Source: Alitta virens (Eukaryota; Annelida; Polychaeta; Phyllodocida; Nereididae). From it: a DNA stretch of 64,000 nucleotides. The position numbers and the translations under genes are program-made. Numbering within the stretch: position 1 is the first letter of the stretch; each line of letters starts with the position of its first letter. Of the stretch, positions 1 through 14,000 are shown in pieces. Location of the stretch: positions 25,530,975 through 25,594,974 of the forward strand of contig OW028580.1 of assembly GCA_932294295.1 (NCBI GenBank). The letters run 5' to 3'. The notes beneath the pieces are model-generated. The model searched no databases, had not been told where the DNA came from, and worked only from the letters and a program-made list of their open reading frames with translations.

Positions 1-156
1 TTAAACTATGGAGATCCAGGGTTAAATACTTTAATGACACTGTAGAGACATCGAGTACACAACATTTGACTAAAAGTAAACATGGTAAATAGAGCTTTGC
101 AGAGACACTGAAATTCACCAAGCCCAACAAACACATTTATACACCGTTCATAATGG

Positions 157-560
157 GGGACTTTAGAGCCAACAGGGGGAGCTCCATGCCAGTCCTTAAA
201 CCAAAGAATAAGTATCAAGAACCTGAACTCTCGTAAGTAGGACGCGCTATGCCTACAGGGAAAAGGAGGCACATTTTTAACCAAGCTGATTACGTCATAA
301 ACAGAGAACAATCGGCGACTATTGAGTGACATCATACTGATCGATTATGACGTCATATGCCATGATACAGACATGCTGGGAAAAGGAGGCGCAGCGTTTA
401 CAATGTAAAGTATAGCGAGTGGCGCTTCTTGGTACTTATTCTTTGCTTAAACTTTTGTTTAATGACGTAATCATACAATTAGGTCATTGAGTGCATTGGT
501 GATGTCACAAAGGTTGTAAGGACTGGCATGAAGCTCCCCCTGTTGGGTCAAAAGTATCCC
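157..560. mobile_element. MITE carrying a second, nested MITE
   Basis: The outer element has inverted ends built on AACAGGGGGAGCTCCATGCC (left from about 171; right complement near 515-545). A second element (202-445) with inverted ends CAAAGAATAAGTA is inserted in it and flanked by the 7-bp duplication CTTAAAC (195-201 and 446-452). Without the insert the outer element is about 150 bp, the size of its relatives at 52331-52624. This lies in a DCTN1 intron beyond exon 818-719. Confidence 0.75.
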
Positions 561-718
561 GTTTGTAAACTAATTTTCTGCATTAAACGGCAATATTCTA
601 ACACTGCAACAGACATAGGAGTTTATTCAAGGTGGTGAATTTCGATGACATGGCAATGTCATAAAGCTCCTAGGTTTCAAAGCTCAATTTCTGCTGTCTT
701 AAAAGTTATCAGTCATAC

Positions 719-3700
719 CTTAGGACATTGTATGGTGTAGCACTGCTGTGGGCATAAATGGTGTCCGTCGCATTGAACGCAAACTCCTCCAACTTTTTAC
801 TTTGTAGTCCTTTGCCCTCTGGAAAAAAAAGAACACAAATATTTCAGTTAAATAGCATACCATTTCCCAACTGAAAAATGTCCCGCAACTGATCAAAGAT
901 AAAATTTGGACACTTTTTTGTGCTTTGCCAATCCAAATCTCTTTCAGTAATCTAGCTTTCGTTCTTTTATATTTTCACAGATAAAGATCAAAAACTAACA
1001 ATGCCAAATTAACACAGATGACTAATTCAAGACACTGCGCATGCTAAAAAATTCATAAACATAAGCAACACTTTGAATTACTCATGCAGTTAAAAAGTCT
1101 GACCATTAAAATAATAACAAATGACTAGTAGTCTAAATTATTTAATTAGCAAACCAAAATATTACTTCAAAGTAAGTAAAACAATTGCTACAAGTCATCT
1201 TTAATGGTCCTACATTTACATAAAACCACTTCATTATCCAATAATCTAGAATTACTCTCAGCAACTGAACTTTAATTCATATAAAAATCATGTTTTTACT
1301 TAATTTTGTATGGTATGTAGTGCACATTTAAGAAACATCTCGAAAGAGATTTAATGAAAATTTCATGGATACAGTTCTTATATTAATAGAGTGAAATAAT
1401 ATATTGTCCTTTATGCCTCAGATTATAGGTTATTAGGAGATTTTGAATACAGGGAAGCGGATTGAACTAAATGAAAATGGTAGATAAGTCTCTATTTCCA
1501 GCTACTAACACCCGTTAGTATGGGTACGAGGGTAAACTAGAAATATTAATACTGGTAATAATAATATGCCGATGAATATTGTCCTGATTGAATTTGAAAA
1601 TGGAATTAACCTTTGACCGAAAAAACGGGTTTATACACAAATAGGTCTTTTGTGACCTCTGCATGTCAATAAAATTCATTCATTCACTTTCCTGTAGTCC
1701 AGGGACCTGTACAGTTTACATTACATACTTAACTGAATGGGCCCAACCAAATCTTCCAGCAAGATTCAGTAAATTTGGGAGGTAATTGAAAAAAATGTTC
1801 TACCAAATGATTTGCCAAACATCACTGTATGGCTAACAAATACTTTTTTGCTTCACTTTGAAAGACTTCCCGCATAGTGCGTGATGTTCCACATAGAATG
1901 ATTTCTCATGCGTAACAGTTCCCTGACAACAGTGTGATTCAAAAGTGTGCTTCCCTTGGCCTTTATTTAAGTTTATATTGCTTATCTAAATCACACTGAC
2001 TTAATTGTTTTTCAGTTTGTGAGTTTGTGTAGAAACTGCATGAAAGCAAGCGCTGGTGCAGTGGGTGTGTCTATGTATGATACAGTGGATCCTCAGAATT
2101 AAGACCACCTCAGTATAACGACCACCTCTATAATATGACCCCTTTGCTGGGTCCCAAAGTGAGATTCCCAAAACTTAGAGACCATATAAAAATAAATTTC
2201 AAAATTAAAACAACTTAATGCTTATAATACATACAGTCAGGGTCCACTTATAAATTTTAGTTTCAACATTTTTCAAAGTTAAGAAAAATTCAATATTCAC
2301 GATACAGTTAGGCATGTCTATATTGAACCACTTTTGACTGTCAGTTTTCATTATAACTGGGTTTAACCAGAGCCAATAGAAATGCACCGAGTCACTTAAC
2401 TGCCACCTCGCGGATGCAGAGTGGTACATGTAAACAAGTAGATGACGTCATACTACAAGCCACAATCACCAATAAAAAGTAAACATCAATTGTGACGTCA
2501 CAGGTATTTGTTCCCTGCAACCACTAGGTGTGCAAAAAGCTGAAGTGCTGGGTCTCCCAAAACGTCTGTGGTTTAACTACCCTGCCGTGCAAAAGTTTGG
2601 AAAATCGTGTAAGTTTTAACGTTTTTGATAATCGCAAAACAATAACATCAATCAGTTATTCTGAAAATGCTGTTAGAAATGTTTGTGTTCTAAACATGTG
2701 GACGAGTTTATTTCTACCTCAATTGGTCATTAGAAGTATCAATTTCAGTCACAATCAAACTATTGAGAGTTTCCAGACTTTTGCACAGCAGTGTATATTC
2801 CAGTCCGGTTTAAAAGACAGGTGAAACATGTGTTTCTAGACAATGATCTCGTCATACTTAGACTATCGTTACAAGCGTGCTCGTTAAGAACGGGTCCAAC
2901 TCTATCAAGACAACTTATGCAATTCCCAAAGGTGGTCTCAAATAGTGGGGTTCCACCGTATATACTATATTTAAATCATACGTATTGGAAATGAATAGAA
3001 AAAAATTATATCACATAGTACCGACAGAAAGACAAGTCACTTGTAATCAAGAAAGCAGATAAAATGCATAGAATACGCAACCAACAAAAAATTCCAGCTG
3101 CAATGCAGTTATGAGAAAAATTAAATCAAGACTTTTACATGTTGCAATTAAATGAGATATGAATTTTCTCTTCTCATGGCATGTATATATAATCTATAAA
3201 GTATCTGCTTAGCTTTGCATACAACAGTTTGAAATCTACTAAGGATTAAAGTTTTTTGCCGTAAAGCTGAGCCTGTTTAAAATAATATGCAGATCTCTGC
3301 CACATTTACAAAATAATGGAACTGACAGTGACCCTTAACATAGTTCTAAGTTTAAGCGCACAAAACACATCAGATTGTTTTTCTGTCGTTTTTTAAGAGA
3401 CACTAAAAATATAGGAAGACATTATTTTCATAAATTAGCCACAATCCTGTAACTCAAATTATGAACGGCTGAAAATTTCTGTTCATTGATAAACATTGCA
3501 GCTGTTTTGGTTATGTATTCCGCATTCAGACAAGAAACAAAGTAATATGGATAATGCAAGTGAAGGTAGGCATCAATATAATTAATACAATATTCTATAG
3601 CAAGCTATATGTAATGTACATTCATATACTCTATGCAAATCACATAACTTTTTGTAAGCATTTATACTTAACATGCAATGGATAGGACGTAAAGAAAATA

Positions 3701-6700
3701 AAATACGCAAAAAATCAAAAAAATGAGAAAGCGTCATCTCATTTTTCCCACCTGTTCCAGCATCCTCATCTTCCCCTGGAGAATGACATTTAATTTAAAT
3801 TTTGCCGTCGCCACCAGAGGCTTTAATTTTATGGTTTACGGACATTACTGAGCTTTTTCTAGCTGATACGATATCAGGATTAGCCTAAGAATTAAAACTT
3901 TTGAAAAAGAGAAGAAAAAATTTCTTTATTCTTTGTCATTTTATTTTTCGTAAGTTCTTACTTAAAATTTCTCAGGCCATTAATGTGCCGAAACTCTAAT
4001 CGCACTTCAAAAAATTTAAAATTTGCACATTTTAGCTATAATCTATTGCCCTTCAAACTGAGAATAGCTAATTCACTAGTTCTGCCGAAATTTTAAAATT
4101 TGTATCAATTTCTGTCGCAAAATCTGGTTTCAGCATGTCCATAAAACACACAATGAAAACATCTGGCCTTCTGGAACTAAAGTTAGGTATAAGGGAAACC
4201 TTTCATTCATTTGCAAATAATAAAAGCTGGATGAAAATGTTTCCGCCACTTGCAAGCCTCAGTTCATGTTTTGATACAGATGTGTAAAGTTCACAAAAGG
4301 CGGAGTAAGTATATATAAGGCGTAACATATACCAAATGTGTATTTGCCAAATATATGAATATGCAAATATCATGCTGTACTGTTTGAATGGTAAAATAAT
4401 ACATTTCCAGTGAAGGCTCTTACAGACTTTTTCAAGTGAGGAAATAGCTGTTTTCGAACAACTTCGACAAATTTCAGATGTTTGGAGAAAAATGTAAAAA
4501 CTAACCATGTAAGCCCATCACTTCATGATTTTATATGGTGAAATTTAACCAATTAAGGTATTATCAGAAAGTTACCGAAAGATCAAGCTTGCTTTTTTTT
4601 TCCTACCATATTTCACCTAACACATTTTGAAAAATTATTTGAATCTCTGAGTAGAGAATAATGATTAATAACATATTTTCCCTGTTGAGCTGATACACAG
4701 GTACACATCTTGAACTGCACCATAGAGAGTAAATATTTTACATTGGGTAAAATTACATTACTTGGCATTACATAATTTTCTGCCACATTACACTTGTCTT
4801 AAACATTCAACAATAAATTTACAAGGTATGGCTTTGTGCAACGAAAGGGTCAGGTATTACATTTATAACTTAACACACATTACAGCCATTAAACAATAAG
4901 GTTTGTACACTTTACAAGGATGGGGCTTAATTATGTCATAAACACAAGGTGGCAGCACTTACCAGTAATCAGGGCAGCCTGTTTCATGGCCGCCAAAGCT
5001 GTCTCTTGCAGAGTGCGTACGACTTTGGTCATTTCTTCAATGCATTTCACCAAATCATTTTGAACCTAAAGAGTGAAGCAAGAAATTGTATCTACCTTAC
5101 CATGAAACCTACTTCCTTATAGATCTGCTGTACTAATCTATAAAATTTATCTCTTTCAATTTCTGCTACAGTTGTTCTGTCATGCTCTAACACTTTTCCG
5201 TTGACGAGTCTCTTTTCTAAGATAATCACAAATGCTCTTAGTGTTGCACCTAACTAATCTTTCTTTATGTTATAAAATCATAGTTAAAGCTATTCTTATC
5301 TACATCGTGTTCTAAATGCAGATAACTATTTTCCATACAAATGCATCTTTGAAACATCTCACTAAAGTTTTCATAAATATTAAGTTTACAGAATGCAATA
5401 TGAAAAAACATTTGTGACATACCTCTTTGCCGAATGACAGTGGGGTTGTAGTGACTCCTTCCTGTTGTGGAATGCGCCGTTTGATCTTGCGGCATGAGAG
5501 TCGGATGTCATTGTTCTGGCTCTCCAAGTCTTTCAGCAAGATTGAAATGTCACTCGTTTCTTGACCAGCCTGTTGGAAAAAGTACATGAATATTTGATTC
5601 CAAGTAGTACTAATCATAAATAGAATATTGCAGAGAAAATAATCTCAATTTCAAACACAGTAATAATAACTCTACTGGTCTTTATGGTTTATTGATGTAA
5701 ATTGCAATTTGTCAGTAAATTACAACTGTGGTCCTAATTGCAAGGCAGTCTTTGACATGGTTTACAGTCTATATAGAATTTATGCATCCTCAGTATTAGA
5801 GTTTCGAATAACATATACATGTGGTGAGAAATTATTACATTAGAAACTTTAAAGAAAGATCCTATTTAATAAACAGAAACAGCAACATTCATTAGCCACA
5901 AAATAGACTAAACTAGAATGCACATGGGATGTGCAGAGCTCTGCCCATTGCAGCAGGGACACTGTTATCCATAGTGCCTAGTGGGTTCTAAATTGCGGAA
6001 TATAATAGGTGACAGCACAATACAACTGTAGGTAGTAGGTAGGTAGGTATATATATTTTTTATCTTGCTGAAATAAACTTTTTTTAAAGGCTAGGCCTAT
6101 GGGATCAACTGGGGATCCAAATAACGGCATTTCCCGCCAGTAATGCGGGTTGCATACTTGTTCAAGAACCATTTTCGCGACGATCAACTGAAGAGCTGCA
6201 CACAGTTACTAGAGCGGAAAAACGACCTCTAACAGAGAAAACTAAGTTGGACAAAGCTCTCCCCCCTCTGGGGGGGGGGGGGGGGGGGGGGCAGAGCTAA
6301 CTAGCCCAAAAACGGGCTCATCAAACTCACCAACAGAGCCAACTTGAGTCTTGATGTATCTACGTTGATGCAATCATTGGCAGCGAGCAGAACGCGCACT
6401 TGGTCGGCCATCAGAGTTGTGCAATCGATCTTCTCATGAGACAAGTGGACATCGTACAATGTCTGGAAGTATGCGATGCACTTCTCCAGTGGCTCACGAG
6501 AGATGTTTTCATCCAGCTGAAGTGGGAAACAGAAGGTTTAAACAATGACTAAGTATTGTGGTAATCAAAAATTTAGGAGATAACAGTTATACATTTCAAT
6601 GAAATTCAGTAGAACCCCACAATTAAGACCACCCTTGGGAATCACTGGTATTGGTATCAAAGTGGTCTTAATTCTGAAACATATCCATAATTTAGTGCAA

Positions 6701-8078
6701 TTACAGGGCCCATTAAAATGGTCTTAATATCCAGGTGGTCTTAATATTGGTCTCAACTGTGAGGTTTTATCAACACTAACTTCCATATGAAAATACTTGT
6801 TTCACGAATTGTTATTACATTTTCCATTCTATTGTAATGAAATCAACACTAACTTCCAAATGAAAATACTTGTTTCACAAATTTTTCTCACATTTTCCAT
6901 TCTATTGTAATGGAGCATGCCAAAAAAAGCAATGGGTTTAGACTACTAGATCATCATTACAGTTTACTGAATCATCAATCGTAAATAGTTTATTTTTAGT
7001 CTCAGAGATAAGCAAAGTTTACAGACAAAATAAGTCAAGCCCTGAAATTTTAAGATCTAACCTGGTCTTTTCGGAGAAGTTCAATCAAGAAATCAATCGA
7101 CTTCTCATGCACAGCAATTTCTGGTAACAGGGTGCCAACTTTAAGAAGGACTTCAACACTGCAGGTATCCAGGGCGCTGTAAAATGATGTATCAAGATTT
7201 GCAACAGATCTTTCACGAGCGAATTGAGCTAGAAGAATTTTAAAAGACATTTGTGTGTGATACAATAAGCTTCAAAAGGCCACCAAAATTACACAGTACC
7301 TTTCGTACTGTTTCAGAGCACTTTGAAGAACACACAAGGAGTGCGTAAATGAGTTGGCAAAACTGAACGCATCACTTTTATGATTCTTCAAAACATCATC
7401 TTGCTCTAGGGTTTCTGGCACTTCAAACTGAAAGAGAAAAGGTATCGTGAATACTTTCATTAAGTAAATGACAAGGTTACATTTACATTACATTATGGCG
7501 GACCCAAATTTATGACCACATTTTGCGAGCCTTGTTGCTATACATGACGTCAAATGCCGGAATTCAATGAATGATGTATATTTTTCATTTTTTGGGGTAC
7601 TGCCGCTCCCAAACCCCCACAAATTTTCACAAATGTTATTCTTGTTGCACTATGATGAGTGTTGGTCAAAATAATGATATTTTTAATGACGCCAAATATG
7701 GTCATAAATTTTGGTCTGCGTTTCTGTACTAAACTCGATACGAGTTAACGATTTAACATTTCTCCTACTTACCTTCTCTCTAACTTGAGAAATCAGCAGG
7801 TCGATCTTCGAAATCAATCGAGGAATCAGCAAAAGAACAAGAACGGCATCATGGTCACCTCCTCGCCTCAAGAAACTCTCGGGCATGAAGCTGCACAAGT
7901 ACGCCACGTGTCTGTTTGCCTGTTGTACATCGAGTTTGCGTAGTTCCATATCGATGGCTTTGGCGTGGGCCTTAGTCTCAGCAAACTTAGCCTTGAAGTC
8001 GAACATTTCGATGGAGGGAGTCTCCGCTTTCGCTTCACCTCCTGTTTGTTGCTTGCTGCGTAATTCTCTGTTGCTGTC
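719..8078 (-). CDS. DCTN1: DCTN1 intercoil and distal exons
   Basis: Exons 8078-7773, 7427-7300, 7176-7062, 6516-6331, 5569-5423, 5065-4963, optional 3775-3752 and 818-719 encode the conserved globular/helical region after coiled coil 1. Landmarks are [54 protein letters not shown] and [12 protein letters not shown]. The last exon, ending in phase 2 at 719, encodes [19 protein letters not shown], matching the family's LEELAFKASEQIYGTPSS. The 24-nt exon 3775-3752 adds an acidic EDEDAG segment, is phase 1 to 1, and may be alternative. The remaining exons are off the left edge. Confidence 0.92.
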
Positions 8079-11000
8079 CTGAAGACAATAATAAATCATG
8101 CAATTCAATTAAATTAATCAGTTTAATTGAGGTTGGTGGCTTGTAAACTATGCTTCAGAAGCGATGCACTGAAGACATACACTTTGACCTTGATCAAACC
8201 AAGCACTTAACCAATAGATATATCTTGATTTTAAAAAAACATTTAACCCATGACAGTCTTTTTTTCTTTTCTTTTTTTAGACAAATCATCAGTTTCTGCA
8301 TAACAATTACAGCATAATGCTCATGATTTTTTCCTAAATAAGTTACACAACAGATTACAGAGATTTCATTCTGTTCGTGAATTTACGAAGAGCACCATTA
8401 ATAGTTACATTATACAAAGTTTTCATAACTGGCATTCTAGGTTGTCCCGATACTTTTTCAGGACACTCTATATATAACTATATGCCATTTATGATCGTTC
8501 TATTCGCTAAATTACCCATTACCATACCTGCAACTGAGCTACAAGCTCCCTGAACTTGGAGATGGTCTTCTCATAATCCGCTACGTTCTCCTGCATCGCC
8601 TCCATCTTGCGATTTGCCTCCGCAGCTCGGCCATTAGCGAGATCTATCTCCTCTCGTAACTCTAGTTCTGTCTCACGTAAGTTTTCTGCCAATTCGTCGT
8701 TCATTTCACACAGCGCTTCCTGTAAGTGATAATATGAATTTTATCAAAATGATCATAGAATGCCACATCAATGAACATTCATACATTTTCTCAGATCCTG
8801 TTTATTTTATCGACAGAATCCTGTCATATATGAATATTCAATAAAAGAGAACACACAGAACATAAAGAAGGCAATACAGGTATTTTACATAAATCAGTGT
8901 TAAAATAAGTATAGTCCAATATTGAGATTTCTCCAAATTGACAGGGAGACTTGTCCTAGGCCTATCACCGCTATTGAGGGGCCCCACCGAAACATAGGGT
9001 TCTTTGTAAAGATCCTGTTAATCAAATTGCCAATGACATACACTTGGTTATTACACCAGTTATGTGGAGGGTGGGGGCCTAGCTCAGAGGTAGCGCTCTG
9101 GGCTTCCAACCTCTGGGTCCCAGGTTTGATTCCCGGTCGAGCCTAAGTTGGATGGCTGTTTCAACCTTCATCTAATTGCCATGGTCTCTGCCTGTCCTAA
9201 TTAGCCCAATAGGTGCAGAAATACAGGACAAAAGTCCTAATCCACCCATCCACCACCACACCAGTTATGTCCTTGAATGCTTGCTTGAAATACTCTACTA
9301 TTCCAGTGACCAGAAATATTTTTGCAGCTGTCTATTTTTGTAAGGAGTCGGGTGCATAATTTCATTACACAATATTCATAGGGTCAAACAGAGGGTCAAA
9401 CATAGTACACTAGGGGTCATCAAAATTCACCAGGTCATCGAAATTGGCCACTTCTGACAATCACATCTTGCAATTTCATAATTTGTTACCCAAACCAACT
9501 TTTCACATCATCAACCATGTTCTAACACTTCAACAGGCATCTTAAAAGCGTTTTTTGATAAATTTTTTAGAGTGGCGAATTTCGATGACCCTGGCCAAAT
9601 TCAATGACCCTGAGTGTAGTCGTACTTGCAAAGCGATCACTCACCAAATCAGATTTCTCCTCCAACAGGTTCTGCATTTGTTCTTCTTGTTGCAAAGTCT
9701 TCTCTGTTAATTGTTCCACCATCTCTTCAGCTCCTTGGGCTGCATCAACCTTGAATATGAAAGAACTTGTCTTAGAGGGCTGCACAAAATTTATCCAAAA
9801 CAAAGTAAGCCGGCACTTACATAATTTTTAGCTTTTCTGATCCACCTATACAATGAGAAATGATCCGACAGAAATATTAAATGTCTCAATTTTATTTAAT
9901 GTGGCATTTTATTTTATTCCTGGATTTTCAACCGACTGACCCATTGAAAATTGCCCTGAGAGGATCCAAGAAGCTTAAGATCAAATATGTGTTACCATCC
10001 CAGAGCAGTTTTACAAATTGATATGAACTTGCTCACCTGTTCCTTGAGTTCAAGAACCTGGTTCTGGAGGTCGTTGACCTCTTTCGAAAACTTTTCTTTG
10101 TCTTTGTGCAAATTGCTCAGATCATTGTTCAGTTTTTCCAGTTCCTTCGTAGCTCTTGCACTCTCTTGCTTCTCTTGGTTTGACAAGTCACGCATTTTCA
10201 CGACAGCCTCTCGAAGTCTCTCATTCTGTTGTTCTAGTTGTTTAACCTGATAGAACAGAAGAAAATTGGTTAATTGAAACTCTCCTGGCTTTAGCCACAA
10301 ATCAAGCAAGCACAAACTATCTTTGAGGAACATCAACATTTTATTATTATAGATACAGCTGTATTTAATAATGAGGAATTTTCAATTTCATTATTTGACC
10401 GATATATTGAAGTACTAGTTACTCTATTCCAGTATTGATTGAGTTTTCTCAATGAAAGATATATTTGTATTATATCTGGGCATTATAATGATCTTGTTTG
10501 CCTAAAACTTAAAGGCAGTAAATGCAGATTACAATTCAGACGTTTGTCAAAGTTCAGAGCACCTGTGTGCCATCAAGAAAACTTACCTGTAATTAACCCA
10601 AAAATAAAATCGGCCGTACTCTCTTGGGTTTATTGTATCAACCACGAAGCCTTTCACTGTAGTTTTCTAAAAAAGATTTACAACTTCCAGTTGTAAAAAA
10701 AAATTTACCTGATAAGTATTAGCGGCGCCATCTGAGGGTGCTGAAGCCATTTCTTCTTTCATGATGTTCAAGTCGACGTTCAATTCATCCATTTTCTCTT
10801 TCAGCGAATCAACCTCTTGTTGGAGGCTCTCACACTGTTGAATAAAACAGTTCCTTTATAAATTTATTACATTCAATAAATAGGTTGTTTCAGACTTAGC
10901 TAATTAACCAAGACCAAACGAGCACCATATAATCATAAAAAATTAAAATATATCTTTGCTCTACATTATTTTCTCTCAATAAATGGACGTCTTAGTTGTT

Positions 11001-14000
11001 TGAGTGTATTTACAAGACAGCTTAACCTTCACATATTACATCAAGTGCAAAAAAAACAACACCAGAGTCACATTTGGGACTATGAGGATCTTTGGTACAC
11101 AGAATATAATTGGATTTTATACCTTCTCTTCAGCCATTTCTTTGTCTAAAGTGGCTATTTCCACAGTTTCCGCGAGGTCAGACATCTCCTCTCGGTATCG
11201 ATCGTACGCCTCCTGGACTTCTCTCATCTCCTTCTTGGCCATTTGCAGTTGGCGTTGGAGGTCGTTCATCGTTTCTTGTTGCTTCAGCTTGTATTCTTGC
11301 AGCTAAATAGAATAAAACAAAAGAGTAGCATCAACTAATTATCTCTGTAAGGTGCTTTGGCATCACCAACCATGTTTTGCCATAGGATATTTTACGTCTA
11401 ATTTGCAGACTAGGGGATGTACTTCCATGCGATTCTTTAATGAATGAATGAATCTTATCGACATGTAGAATACATATTGAATATTGAACATCTTAAGAGG
11501 GCTATTGGCCTACAATCACTCGACCAAAAAACAGCATGTATATATTCATTTCAGATATATGTATTATTTCAAGTTTATTATTCTAAATTCATTGACTTCT
11601 TTAGCTTTCAAGATGTAAGAATGTATCAACAAAATATCCACTATAGCCTAACCATCACACGCTGGAATGAAACTTTAAACAAAATTTTCCTGAGGATATT
11701 TGAAGATAAAACACATTTATTAAAAGTAGAAAAAATGAAAGCTGAAGCCCTGTCCTGCCTGGGAGACAAAGGTCATGCAAATTCAACAGCAACTTATTAT
11801 AAATCCAGAAACGTTATAAAAATTCATGAAAGACTCGACATAAAATATTTACACGGAGGATATAAACAAAAATTGCGCTTAGATTTTGACCCTGCTCAAG
11901 TCTAAATTATGAAAGTCAAAATTAACTCTAAGCTCACTTAGTGAGAATTACCAAAAACTTTAGATCAAAAATAAAACAACTTCAAACACATTTATAATCC
12001 GAAGATACCACAAAAATGCTTAGTCTGACATTAAGATCACCAAGTAAACTAATCTATTTAAAGTTTAGAAACCCTTAAATTAACTTACTAATTGACACAC
12101 ACAAATTAATTTTCTCTTTTTTTTTGTGTATGATTAGCCACCCATAGATTCCCACAAAACAACTAATGCTTACTATAGGAAAACTCCCGAAGCGCTAGAG
12201 CTCTTAGTTCCTTTAGCAAATGTTAATATTTACAGCACAATTGGCAAAAGCCGATTCATCTACAGTCGTTGCTGTATTTACCCTTCTAGTCTCCTGTAAA
12301 AACAAAGTTTTTATCCACAAATAACATTCCTGAATTTTTAAATATATATAAAATAACATTCCTGATTTTTTTTATATGAACGCACTAGAAATGAACAATT
12401 CAAAATGACCGCATGTTTCTCAAAGCTGAGATGATTCACATCATTGAGACAGTACTCCAAAATTCACTGTGGGACAACCATCAAACTGTGATGAGCAAAA
12501 ACAAATTTTTGTAATCATTCCTTGATCATGATTTCGTACAGCAACACATGTAAATTAACAAACCAGTTTTGGAATTCCTCTATAATCAACGGACCCATGC
12601 TCTAATGAAAATGATAATTTCCATTGGAAAAAAAAACTTTTGGAGATTGTTCTTTAGAATTCTCCGCACTAAACAGCGTTATTGTATTATCACCATAGCT
12701 GTATTGTACAATACCTGTTTTAACATCAACTAACAACAAACCATCCAATGTGTGTCCTTTATTTATTTTTATTTTTTTTTTAAATTTCAGTTATTAACCC
12801 AACAGCTGTTTCACCTAAATCCTATGCAAAATATAAATAGCAGGCAAATCCCAAGAGTTATGACAGTCATAATGGATTAAAACTATTATCATCAAAATGT
12901 CGGTCAGAACAACCTTCCAAAGACTGTCATGTTTCTCTTTACTAATTTGTGAAAACAGATTTCAATTCAGACTACAGGCACATTAACAAAATACATGCTA
13001 CATCGACACTAATTGTAGTTACTGATTGCAATGTTAGGAAAACATCAACTTACTGATTGCAGTTGAATCTTGACTTTCTCAAAATCCATCAGTTTTGACT
13101 TGTCGTCTGCCCTTTTGACCTTCAAAGTCTCCAATTTTTCTTCAAGGTCACGGACTTCAGCTCGCAAGTTGTCCAACTCTTGCTGGTTCTGGAATAATTC
13201 CATTTTCTCAGAAATCGATTGCGTCATCGATTGAGTCATGGATTGGGACATGGACTGCGCCATTCCTTGGCTGGATGGGGTTTCCGCAGCAGGCTGAAAA
13301 TTAAATACGACATCGAAGTAAAGTCATATTTAAATCATAACTTCAGGGAGTAGATAATCTACATGAATGCACAGTCACCTAATCACTGATAACTTAAAAG
13401 CTATTTGCGAACGCAACCAAGAACAAATATCTCGGAAACTCTCATGTAACGAACAAAATGATACAGCAGATTTTATATACTTCGAAACTAACTACAGAAG
13501 ACGTCATGTGAACCCATGGACTCCCATTGGCTGAGGAATTCCTACAGCCAATGGGAGTCCAGGATTTATATGACGTCCTCTTGAGTAGGGTTTCCTCGTC
13601 TATGAACTCAGCACTCAGAAACGATTTACTTCAAAAATCTTATAGAGTATGACAGTAATAATACATCCCGCCATATCCTACATGTTTATTATCACGATCC
13701 ATGCTCTAGTAATCCTATATTCATGACATGATCAGAAATAGTTAATAATTTCAACTATCCCACATTGTCACTACAAATAATGTTAGTGAGCAATAATGAC
13801 CAACCGGAGCTTTCTCAGCTTTCGCAGGAGTAGCGGCAGCAGTCGTAGCAGTAGTTTTCTCTTTCTCCGCTGCAGCAGCAGGGGCAGGAGATGCTTTTGC
13901 AGCAGCATCTTTTGATGTCTTAGGTGTACTCGCAACATTCTCAGTACCTATGAGGTGTAATTATATAATAGTGTCAATCTTAGGATGAACTTATATTGAT

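Noticed and set aside
6262..6292. G-quadruplex regulator
   Set aside because: A plain homopolymer run next to a C run. Length is prone to assembly error, and nothing beyond composition supports function.
7885..8082. Plus-strand ORF opposite a DCTN1 exon
   Set aside because: It is a mirror of the conserved exon 8078-7773 and has no family signature.
9073..9143. tRNA-Gly gene
   Set aside because: A and B boxes are present, but the acceptor and anticodon stems mispair and the unit continues as a SINE with a target duplication.
11303..13053. Missing DCTN1 coiled-coil exon in the 1.75-kb intron
   Set aside because: The flanking exons already join in frame and reproduce continuous family sequence.
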